A DNA stretch of 64,000 bases from Isoptericola sp. BMS4. GTDB taxonomy: Bacteria; Actinomycetota; Actinomycetes; Actinomycetales; Cellulomonadaceae. The notes beneath the pieces are model-generated. The model was not told where the DNA came from and searched no databases. It was given only the letters and a program-made list of their open reading frames with translations. The stretch's first letter is position 1. Each line of letters begins with the position of its first letter. Of the stretch, positions 28,104 to 34,696 are shown piece after piece. The position numbers and the translations under genes were made by a program. The DNA lies in assembly GCF_011634835.1 (NCBI RefSeq), contig NZ_SIRP01000001.1, forward strand, positions 1,252,116 through 1,316,115. Reading direction: 5' to 3'.

Positions 28104-28934
28104 ATGGCGGAGAACAGCACGAGTGCCGCAGCCGGTGCGTCGGGCGGCGGGGAGGCTCCGTCGCGGGCCGCGCTGGTGCTGCGGCCGCTCGGCTACCTGC
28201 TGGTCGGGCTGGTCTGGTCGGCGATCTGGCTGGCCGCGGTGCTGCTCCTGGTGGGGTCGGTCCCGTACCTGGCGTTCGTCGACTCGGAGAGCCTGGTCGC
28301 GGGGGTCGGTGACCGCTTGTCCCACCTCGGCGAGGCGGTCGCGTTCGTCGTGGTCGTCCTGCCCGTGCTGGCACTGACGATCGGGGCGGGCGGCTGGTAC
28401 GTGCTGACCGCGTCCTGGCCGCTGGCGGTGCTGTCGTTCACCTACGCCGGCCGGGCGCTGCGGAGCGGGTACCGCGGCGAGCGCCTGTCGCGCACGTCGT
28501 ATGCGATGTGGGGCAGCACCGTGGGCCCGCTGACCGTGGGCCGGGTCGCGCTCTCGCTCCAGCCGGTCCGCCGCACCCCGTTCACCGACGCCGTCATGCG
28601 GTTCTACGCGGCAGGCTGGAGCGTGGACGGGCGTACGGTCCTGGCGATGCTCCCCGCGGGGCTGGCATGGCCGGCGGCGATCACCGCGCTGATCCCGGGG
28701 GTCTCCGACGCCGTGCACGTGGCGGCGGGCGTTCTCGTGGTCGTGCTCCTGGCGACGTCGGCCGTGCTGGGCGTCCGGGCGTTCCGTGCGCGCTTCGCCG
28801 GATCCGTGGACTCGGTCCCCGACGGCGGGGTCGGCGAGATGACCGCGACCGAGCGGGCACGGCGTCTCGAGGAGCTGCGCCGGCGGCGGGACCGTCGGAT
28901 GCGCGACCGCATGAAGGACGCCCCGAACAGCTGA
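28104..28934 (+). CDS. Multi-pass membrane protein, first of a tandem pair
   Basis: This 276-residue protein starts at an ATG with GGAGACGAGA upstream. Four to five hydrophobic segments are visible: ALVLRPLGYLLVGLVW, AVAFVVVVLPVLALTIGAGG, LAMLPAGLAWPAAITALI and AAGVLVVVLLATSAVLGV. It ends in a highly basic, helical cytoplasmic tail (ARRLEELRRRRDRRMRDR). The next gene is a close paralogue. No known family was recognised; some residues (FTD, WPLAVLSFTY) recall RDD-type membrane domains, but not convincingly. The location between two secretion cargo units suggests an accessory membrane role. Confidence 0.75.
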   Translation: MAENSTSAAAGASGGGEAPSRAALVLRPLGYLLVGLVWSAIWLAAVLLLVGSVPYLAFVDSESLVAGVGDRLSHLGEAVAFVVVVLPVLALTIGAGGWYVLTASWPLAVLSFTYAGRALRSGYRGERLSRTSYAMWGSTVGPLTVGRVALSLQPVRRTPFTDAVMRFYAAGWSVDGRTVLAMLPAGLAWPAAITALIPGVSDAVHVAAGVLVVVLLATSAVLGVRAFRARFAGSVDSVPDGGVGEMTATERARRLEELRRRRDRRMRDRMKDAPNS

Positions 28935-28981
28935 ACCGGTCGGCCGGCCGAGTGGAGGGAACCGAACAAGGGGTGCCGGGC

Positions 28982-30139
28982 ATGTCGTTGCCGGACGTGA
29001 GGGATGACGGGGCACCGGTGCGGGAGGCCTCCGCGCCGTCGGGGGCTGCGTTGCTCCTGAGGCCCGTCGGGTACTTCTGCCTGGCATGGGTGTGGGTGCT
29101 GCTCTGGCTCGTCGCCGTGCTCCTGGCGCCTGGCGCCATCGCGTACGTCTACTTCGACGACGAGATCGTCCTCGGTCAGGTCCTCGGGGACACGCCGGTC
29201 TTCGGGTGGGTGATGCTGATCCTCGTCGTGGTGCCGATCCTGGCCGCAGCCATGGGGCCGGCAGCGTCGTTCCACCTGCCGACGATGGCGTGGCCCCTGG
29301 CGCTGCTGTGCTTCACGTACTCCGTCCGCGCGCTCCGGCCCTCCTATGCGAGCGAACGGTTGTCTCACACGACGTACACACCACGAGGTACGACGCTCGG
29401 GCCCCCGACGGTCGGGACCGTCGCTCTGTCGCTGAAGCCGAACCGGCCGAGCCGCTTCACCGACATGCTGATGAAGTGGTACATGGCCGGCTGGTCCTTG
29501 GAGATGCCCAGGTTCCGCGCCATGCTTCCCGCCGGGTTGGCTTGGGTGCTGCTCTTCGTCTGGGCGTCCCGCGACGTCGCGGAGCCGGTGCGGACCGTCT
29601 GCCTGGTCGTCGCGATCGCCCTCGTCGTCGTGTCCGTCGTACTCGTCGCTCGAACGCTGCGTGCGGACTTCGCTCGGTGGAGCAGCGGTGGGAACGGCGT
29701 CGGCGGTGCGTCGCGCCTGCGGTCGTCCACGGCGCGGACCGGCGAACCTGGGGCCGCGCCGACGATAGCTGGCGCCCGGTCGCGCGTTCCGGTCAGAGCC
29801 CGTTGCGCTTGCGGAGGTCTGCGAGCTTGCGTTCGAGCTCCTCGTCGTCGGCCGTGCGGTGTGCCGCGACGCCGGGGGCGGCGTCGGCGAGGAGCCGCTC
29901 GAGGTGGTCGAGCGCGTCGCGGCCGTCGGGGGTCTGGTGCTGCGCGGCGCGCCAGACGAGCCGGTGGAGCTCCGCTTCGGTCTCGGGGTGTGCCTCGAGG
30001 ATCGCGGGCACGGTTTCCTGGGCGCGTGGTGGAGCGACGCGGGCCACGTCGCGCAGCGAGTCGCGTCGTGCGCGGGCGCCTGCGCTGGCCTCGCGGCGGG
30101 CCTGTGCGTGGGCGATCGAGTTCATGGCCGCGCCGCTGA
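28982..30139 (+). CDS. Multi-pass membrane protein, second of the pair, with anomalous 3' end
   Basis: Residues 1-250 align by eye with the previous gene: ALLLRPVGYFCLAWVW, WPLALLCFTYSVRALRPSY, RFTDMLMKWYMAGWS, AMLPAGLAWVLL. After about residue 258 the similarity stops. The frame stays open for another 125 or so Arg/Ala-rich residues, running antisense over the convergent gene at 29793-30431. A TAG at 29766 in the +1 frame would close the protein just before that gene, so the true end may be near 29768 with a frameshift, or the stop has been lost. The ATG at 28982 was preferred; a GTG at 28973 is also possible. Confidence 0.6.
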   Translation: MSLPDVRDDGAPVREASAPSGAALLLRPVGYFCLAWVWVLLWLVAVLLAPGAIAYVYFDDEIVLGQVLGDTPVFGWVMLILVVVPILAAAMGPAASFHLPTMAWPLALLCFTYSVRALRPSYASERLSHTTYTPRGTTLGPPTVGTVALSLKPNRPSRFTDMLMKWYMAGWSLEMPRFRAMLPAGLAWVLLFVWASRDVAEPVRTVCLVVAIALVVVSVVLVARTLRADFARWSSGGNGVGGASRLRSSTARTGEPGAAPTIAGARSRVPVRARCACGGLRACVRAPRRRPCGVPRRRGRRRRGAARGGRARRGRRGSGAARRARRAGGAPLRSRGVPRGSRARFPGRVVERRGPRRAASRVVRGRLRWPRGGPVRGRSSSWPRR

Positions 30140-30431
30140 GGAGGGCGAGGGTGACTCCGGCGCCCGCGCCGATGGCGAGGCGCGTTCCCGTCGGGGCGGA
30201 CCCGAGGGCGGCGAAGACCGGCACGGTCACGACGACGCAGACCAGGTACCACCAGTATCCGAGCTTCTGCACCCGGCGGAACCAGCCGGGAAGCTCCTCG
30301 GCGGTCGGGCGAAGGAGGAGTCCGTCGAGGTCGTTCGCCGCTGTCGCGGCGGTCTCGTCCGGTGTCGCGGGTGCTGTGATGATGATGGCGTCGGAGCGGT
30401 GGCCCTGGGTCAGCCAGTTCACGGTCGTCAT
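29793..30431 (-). CDS. Uncharacterised membrane protein with acidic helical tail
   Basis: This 212-residue protein starts at an ATG preceded by GAGGGA at a spacing of 5 nt. The N-terminal 70 residues are polar. Two hydrophobic segments follow (YWWYLVCVVVTVPVFAALG and LAIGAGAGVTLALLSGAAM), and the last 100 residues are charged and helical, ending in ELERKLADLRKRNGL. No family was recognised. It is convergent with the membrane-protein pair and sits between the two cargo units, so it may be cargo-linked or a recent insertion. Confidence 0.72.
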   Translation of the reverse strand: MTTVNWLTQGHRSDAIIITAPATPDETAATAANDLDGLLLRPTAEELPGWFRRVQKLGYWWYLVCVVVTVPVFAALGSAPTGTRLAIGAGAGVTLALLSGAAMNSIAHAQARREASAGARARRDSLRDVARVAPPRAQETVPAILEAHPETEAELHRLVWRAAQHQTPDGRDALDHLERLLADAAPGVAAHRTADDEELERKLADLRKRNGL

Positions 30432-30602
30432 GTCGTCCCTCGTCCGATGTCGGTTCGCAGGGAGGATATGCGTCGGCCGGCGGGGACCAGGGATGGCCTG
30501 CCTCCGACGACGAGGCCGTCCGAGTCGGTCGCGGACCACGCTGGCCCCCGACGCTGTACGGGATGTCCTTGTTGCTCCTGCTCTGCGCTCCCCGCTCGTT
30601 CG

Positions 30603-30854
30603 TCAGTGCTCCGGGTCGTTCACGGACGCTGCCCGGAGTGCGCCGATCCTCCGGATGGTCATGACGGCGCCCCCCACGAAGACGAGGACGATCAGCACGA
30701 TCAGGACGGGTACAGGACCCAGGCCGCCCAGGACCTCGAAACCGGTGAACGCTCCCACGCCGGCGAGGGCGAGGCAGATCAGCGTCGCGATCATGACCGG
30801 CGTCTCGATCCTCTTCGGGCGGGTCGGACGCGAGCCGTTAGGGGGCGTGGGCAT
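30603..30854 (-). CDS. Small two-helix membrane protein
   Basis: This 83-residue protein has a good RBS (AAGGAGC) ahead of its ATG. The N-terminus is Pro/Arg-rich (MPTPPNGSRPTRPKRIET). Two hydrophobic segments follow: MIATLICLALAGVGAF and PVPVLIVLIVLVFVGGAVM. The tail is short (RALRAASVNDPEH-like). It is not an obvious paralogue of the other small membrane proteins in the region. A longer open frame extends upstream but lacks a start signal and covers the neighbouring gene out of frame. Confidence 0.68.
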   Translation of the reverse strand: MPTPPNGSRPTRPKRIETPVMIATLICLALAGVGAFTGFEVLGGLGPVPVLIVLIVLVFVGGAVMTIRRIGALRAASVNDPEH

Positions 30855-30967
30855 CGGTGCTCCTTCTCGTTCCGCCCCACCGGGGCGTCGTGTCCACCGG
30901 GCGGCCGTGCCATGACGGCCGCACACTACGGGAGTTCCACGGCTGGTGCAGCCGCCGAATCCGGTTC

Positions 30968-31378
30968 CTAAGCCGGACGACGACCCCTGCCGTGTGGCCC
31001 GTGGTGGAAGGCGGTCAGCCTCGCGCCGACCCGTCTTCGGTCCGCCTTCTTGGTCGTGGACAACGTCGAGTCCCTTGAGATCGCCCGTGGCTCGGGACGA
31101 CTCGAGGAGCCGTCGGACATCCGTGCGGCGTTGCGGTTCGTCCGGCGGACGATGGAGAGTCCTGCCCAGACGGGGACGAGAATCAGGATCACGACGACCG
31201 TGACCCAACCCCCCGCCGCAGCGAAGGCGTTCGAGGCGGAGACGTTGGCGATCACCCCGAGAACGCAGATCAGCGCGGCCGCGCCGAGCGCCCAGCTCGC
31301 CGGCCGCATGGCCTGAGCAGCCTGGTTCTGTCTGTCGTTCTTCGCCGTCCATCCGCTCCTGAGTGGTGGTCTGCTCAT
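30968..31378 (-). CDS. Small membrane protein, diverged copy B of the gene at 27629
   Basis: The two membrane segments match copy A closely: QAMRPASWALGAAALICVLG and GGWVTVVVILILVPVWAGLS, then IVRRTNRNAARM. At the position of copy A's ATG this copy has ACG, and a nearby base change creates an ATG in the wrong frame. The start given here is an in-frame ATG 16 residues further up, with AGGAGG directly against it, which is too close to be ideal. The C-terminus is about 45 residues longer and basic. The gene may be decaying or may have adopted a new start; 136 residues as given. Confidence 0.5.
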   Translation of the reverse strand: MSRPPLRSGWTAKNDRQNQAAQAMRPASWALGAAALICVLGVIANVSASNAFAAAGGWVTVVVILILVPVWAGLSIVRRTNRNAARMSDGSSSRPEPRAISRDSTLSTTKKADRRRVGARLTAFHHGPHGRGRRPA

Positions 31379-31440
31379 CCTCCTGTCATGTCGCTCGCCA
31401 ACCGGGCGACCGACACGGACAGGGGAGGAGCCCGGAACGA

Positions 31441-31464
31441 CATCGTGCCACGTGGCAGGGCGTC
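31441..31464. repeat. 24-nt direct repeat with TGCCACGTGGCA palindrome, copy 2
   Basis: This stretch is identical over 24 nt to 27978-28001, with the palindrome at 31446-31457. It lies 68 nt upstream of the diverged small membrane gene (minus strand) and 77 nt before the third ATGGGGA palindrome (plus strand). Conservation through the duplication, while the flanking bases differ, suggests function. Confidence 0.65.
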
Positions 31465-31523
31465 TCTCGCTCGGTCCGGCGTCTCGGACGCCGCGCCCGC
31501 AGCGGCTCGCGGACCGTGCCGGC

Positions 31524-31541
31524 ATGGGGACCTCTCCCCAT
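31524..31541. promoter_or_regulatory. Palindromic operator candidate, copy 3
   Basis: ATGGGGA-N4-TCCCCAT (N4 is CCTC), with 7-bp perfect arms. TCTCCCCATCGAC is shared with copy 2. TAGGGT, a good actinobacterial -10 candidate, starts at 31565, 23 nt after the repeat. This is nearly the same spacing as at copy 2 and puts the site at the -35 region. It is followed by the 46-residue WXG100 remnant. Confidence 0.65.
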
Positions 31542-31633
31542 CGACGGTTGCTCGCGGAGACCGCTAGGGTCGTTCTCGACGACGGGCGGCCGGTCAGGGG
31601 GCCGGCCGGTGGAGCGAGACTGAGGAGATTCTC

Positions 31634-31774
31634 ATGGCGAACATGAACGTGACTTACGACGAGCTGCGGTCCCAGGCGGGTCAGCTGCGCAACGGGATGG
31701 CGTCGTTCCTGGAGCAGGCGGCGCAGACGCTGTCGGACGCGGACGCGCAGCTGGCACAGGGTATCCGCGGCTGA
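31634..31774 (+). CDS. WXG100 protein remnant with internal deletion
   Basis: This 46-residue open frame has a strong RBS (GAGGAG) and the promoter-like region described at 31524. Its first part, MANMNVTYDELRSQAGQLR, resembles the first helix of actinobacterial WXG100/ESAT-6 proteins. Its last part, MASFLEQAAQTLSDADAQLA, resembles the end of their second helix. The central hairpin with the WXG motif is missing, about 50 residues short of the usual length, yet the frame is kept. It therefore looks like an in-frame deletion derivative. It may be expressed but cannot form the normal hairpin. Confidence 0.6.
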   Translation: MANMNVTYDELRSQAGQLRNGMASFLEQAAQTLSDADAQLAQGIRG

Positions 31775-31914
31775 CGTCTGTCAGTGCTTCCGGCCGCGTG
31801 GGGCCGGTGTCGTCGAGGGGTGGTCCGGTGTCCGGGCCGCCCCTCGACGTCTGCGGCGAGCCGTGAGGGCAAGGCGGTAGCCTGCTCGCGGCCTGGCGAG
31901 TGACGGAGGGAACC

Positions 31915-32202
31915 ATGGCAGACCTGGTGGTCGACACCGACCTCGTCGAGGAGACGGCGTCGAACCTGGACATCGTCGCCCGGGAGTTCGACGATGCGGA
32001 TCGATACGCGCAGACGGTGGCGGACGCCGTCGGCGACGACACGCTGGCCGGCGCGATCACCGCGTTCGCTCACGACTGGAGCGAGCGACGGAGCACGTTG
32101 CAGGAGAGCATCGCCAACCTCGCGGAGCTCACCGCGGCGGTCGCCTCGGAGTTCCGCAGCCTGGACCGCGACCTCGCCGCAAGCCTGGAGGAGAATCAGT
32201 GA
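31915..32202 (+). CDS. WXG100-like helical protein, unit B
   Basis: This 95-residue protein starts at an ATG with GGAGGGA upstream. It is acidic and fully helical, with one Trp in the middle (HDWSERRSTL) and paired long helices, the same plan as the unit A protein at 24544 (DKWEIKRGEM). The C-terminal parts are similar too (SLDRDLAASLEENQ versus EIDTELAKSLEESAGKK). It is probably exported together with the next protein, whose GTG overlaps this stop codon. Upstream GTG codons exist but have no RBS. Confidence 0.75.
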   Translation: MADLVVDTDLVEETASNLDIVAREFDDADRYAQTVADAVGDDTLAGAITAFAHDWSERRSTLQESIANLAELTAAVASEFRSLDRDLAASLEENQ

Positions 32203-33512
32203 GCTGGGAACCGTTGGCCGCCGCCGATCCGGTCCCGGGCGGCCCCGACGTGTCCAGCCGGGCGGCGGTCCACTACGAGGAGGTCGCGACTGCCATGGGC
32301 GACGCGTACCGAGCACTCGGCGTGATCGAGGACATGGACGGCTTCACGTCCGAGGCTGTCGAAGCCCTGCGCTCCAAGGCCGAGGACGTGCGCGGTGAGG
32401 TCAACAAGGCCCAGGGCCGGTACGAGGCCGTCGCCGGCGCGCTCAGGGTCTACGCGACCCAGCACCGGGAGGCCCAGGACGCGGCCCTCGAGCTGCTCGG
32501 CCGGGCGAGGGAGGCCCAGGACCGCCTCGACGCGGCGGAGGCCACGGCATCGAACGCGCAGTCGAGCTATGACGACGCCGTGCAGCAGACGCACGGGTCG
32601 GCGGAAGGGCCTGACCCTGACGCGTGGCGCGCGAAGGTGGCCGCCGACGGTGAGGTGAGCGACGCCCGGGCAGCTCTGAACGCCGTCGTCGGCGAGTTGC
32701 CGGGCATCGTCTCGCGGTGGCACGACGACGCCGGCGCGGCGGCGGAGACGATCTCCGAGTCGGTCGCGTCGGACGACCTCAATGACGGCTGGTGGGAGAA
32801 GTGGGGCTCCGCGGTCGCGGGTTTCGTCTCGAAGTGGGCTGGGAAGATCGCGATGTGGGCTGGTATCGCCGCCCTCGTCCTGGGGTGGGTGCCGATCCTG
32901 GGGCAGTTCCTGACTGTCGTCGCGTTCGTGGCCACGGTGGTCGCTCTCGTGGCAGATATCGCTCTCGCGCTAAAGGGCGAGCAGCCCTGGACGAACGCCA
33001 TCCTTGGTTTGATCGGTGCGGCTACTTTCGGCGTAGGACGCTTCGCCGGAATCGCATCGAAGTTGGCTGGTCAGCGGGGGCTCGCCCAGGGCGCGTCGCG
33101 ACAACTCAGGGTCAACGGCCGCTTGAGACGGCTCGGTAGTCCGTCGAACCGCGTCGTCGCGCGCGAGGCGTGGGCGCGCGCGACGGCGGGCTTCCGCAGT
33201 CTTCCGGTCACCTGGTACAACCCGGTGAGCTGGTTCCGTGCGGGGATCCGCTCCTTCTCCGGTCTGAGTGGGAGGGCCTGGATCCTCAACTTCATGGGGC
33301 ATGGCGAGGCCGCTCGTGGCCTCCAGGCGCTGCAGAATGTGAACGCTGTGCCGCAGTTCGCCAACCGGGCGACCGGATACGTCCGGACCCTCGAGCGCCT
33401 GAACTCTTGGAGCCCGGCGCGTTTCGGGTCGTTCGGCTCGGTCGTAGCCCCGTACACGGCCGACGTGGTCGGTAACGGCAACCTTCTGTACCGCGACTCC
33501 AGGACCTGGTGA
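32199..33512 (+). CDS. Putative T7SS substrate with coiled-coil N-terminus and hydrophobic centre, unit B
   Basis: The protein has 437 residues and starts at a GTG overlapping the WXG-like gene. Residues 30-120 match the putative T7SS signal-domain pattern (LRSKAEDVRGEVNKAQGRY, then LRVYATQHREAQ). A Trp-containing segment (WWEKWGSAVAGFVSKW) precedes the hydrophobic core IAALVLGWVPILGQFLTVV and a glycine-rich second helix. The basic C-terminal half ends in YRDSRTW. It is a paralogue in layout of the unit A protein. No enzymatic toxin motif was seen. Confidence 0.75.
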   Translation: MSWEPLAAADPVPGGPDVSSRAAVHYEEVATAMGDAYRALGVIEDMDGFTSEAVEALRSKAEDVRGEVNKAQGRYEAVAGALRVYATQHREAQDAALELLGRAREAQDRLDAAEATASNAQSSYDDAVQQTHGSAEGPDPDAWRAKVAADGEVSDARAALNAVVGELPGIVSRWHDDAGAAAETISESVASDDLNDGWWEKWGSAVAGFVSKWAGKIAMWAGIAALVLGWVPILGQFLTVVAFVATVVALVADIALALKGEQPWTNAILGLIGAATFGVGRFAGIASKLAGQRGLAQGASRQLRVNGRLRRLGSPSNRVVAREAWARATAGFRSLPVTWYNPVSWFRAGIRSFSGLSGRAWILNFMGHGEAARGLQALQNVNAVPQFANRATGYVRTLERLNSWSPARFGSFGSVVAPYTADVVGNGNLLYRDSRTW

Positions 33513-33515
33513 CTC

Positions 33516-34127
33516 ATGACAAACGACGCACGACCGATGCCGTGGGAAGAGGACGCGGTGTTCACGTTCCAGGACCGCGAGGGGTGGATCTTCTGGGCCG
33601 CCGGCCTCAACGAGGCGGGGAGGGCCGACGTGGCGGCGCAGGTGCCCGGTGGGGAGAACAGCGACGCGGTGCTCGCGGGCGTACGGGCGGTGGACGAGCG
33701 GGCGATGGCGGACGGCCAGGCGTGGGGTGTCGGGGTGTGGTTCCCGGAGAGGAACGGGTACCTGCCCACGGCGAGCATCCTGGTCCGGACGTTCGCCGAC
33801 CGGGGTGACCCGCTCAAGGCGTTCCGCAAGGCCGTCAAGCGTGCCCGGAAGGTGCCGCGGATTCCCGGCGTGACCGTCAGCGGGTACTCCGCGACGCCCC
33901 ATGAGACCAAGAACGGCCCAGCTCTCGTCCAAGGCCTCGACTCCACGGACAACGTCACCGGTGTGCTGCTGTTCACGTGGCGGCTGACGTTCTTCCCGTA
34001 CATCAAGGACGAGGTGGTCGAGATCGAGTGCGACACCCCGTACGCGCACCTCGTGGATGATGTGGACGAGGAGTTCGCCTGCCTGATGGAGGACTCCGTG
34101 TACTCGATCGTCGGGTACGGCGAATGA
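33516..34127 (+). CDS. Uncharacterised alpha/beta protein of T7SS unit B
   Basis: This 203-residue soluble protein starts three bases after the previous stop. The start DAVFTFQDREGWIFWAAGL, central strands (GVGVWFPERNGYLP; GVLLFTWRLTFFPY) and an acidic C-terminus suggest an alpha/beta sandwich. It occupies the same operon slot as the unit A protein at 26319 and has a similar length, but I cannot align the two with confidence. It could be a dedicated chaperone or partner of the large substrate. It overlaps the next gene by 4 bp. Confidence 0.65.
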   Translation: MTNDARPMPWEEDAVFTFQDREGWIFWAAGLNEAGRADVAAQVPGGENSDAVLAGVRAVDERAMADGQAWGVGVWFPERNGYLPTASILVRTFADRGDPLKAFRKAVKRARKVPRIPGVTVSGYSATPHETKNGPALVQGLDSTDNVTGVLLFTWRLTFFPYIKDEVVEIECDTPYAHLVDDVDEEFACLMEDSVYSIVGYGE

Positions 34128-34696
34128 CGCTGCCGAGCGATCCGCCGGGTGTGCTCGCGACCACAACTGGTCTCTTCCTGATCGTCGTCGTTCTGTGGTT
34201 CCCGTACTTCACCGCGTTCGGGATCTTCCGGCTCCCGCGTACTCGGCGTGCACTCATGGAGGCACGAACGACCATCCCTGGCTATCTCCTGCGTGGCGGT
34301 GCCGCGACGTCGATGTTCCTTGCCCTGGGGCTCGCGTACAGCACGTCCCGGTACGAGGAAGCCCTCGAGGACCTGGCCTGGGACGCGTACGACGTGTGGG
34401 ACCTGCGCGAGTACGCGGGTGAGGCGCTGCCGTCGGGAGCGCCGCCGGAGGGGCAGGACCCGGGCATCGCGGTGGTGGTCGCCGTCGCGGTGGTGATCGC
34501 GGCGATCGTGTACCTCGCGTATTACGCGGCGCATGGTTTCGGGCGTGTCTCCACAGGCCGTCGGGCGGTCTGGTGGGGTGCCGCGCTGATCGGCGTGATC
34601 GTGGTGCTCGTCGGTCTGACCGCGCTGCTGATGTGGCACGACGTCGGGATGCACGAGCAGGCCTGGGAGAGCTGGTTCGGGGAGGAGATCCGGTGA
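34124..34696 (+). CDS. Four-helix membrane protein of T7SS unit B
   Basis: This 190-residue protein has four hydrophobic segments: TTTGLFLIVVVLWFPYF, AATSMFLALGLAYS, AVVVAVAVVIAAIVYLAYY and AVWWGAALIGVIVVLVGLTA. The loop between helices 2 and 3 is acidic (YEEALEDLAWDAYD) and probably outside. It is joined to its neighbours by ATGA and GTGA overlaps. Unit A has no counterpart at this position. No family was recognised. Confidence 0.7.
   Translation: MTLPSDPPGVLATTTGLFLIVVVLWFPYFTAFGIFRLPRTRRALMEARTTIPGYLLRGGAATSMFLALGLAYSTSRYEEALEDLAWDAYDVWDLREYAGEALPSGAPPEGQDPGIAVVVAVAVVIAAIVYLAYYAAHGFGRVSTGRRAVWWGAALIGVIVVLVGLTALLMWHDVGMHEQAWESWFGEEIR

Noticed and set aside
30603..31352. A 249-residue minus-strand frame starting at the out-of-frame ATG near 31352
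   Set aside because: The first two thirds read the paralogous membrane gene in the wrong frame. Only the last 83 residues (from 30854) form a convincing small gene.
24859..33512. Calling the two large T7SS substrates toxins with immunity genes
   Set aside because: No toxin active-site motif is visible and the neighbouring small proteins match no immunity family. The idea is kept only as a hypothesis.
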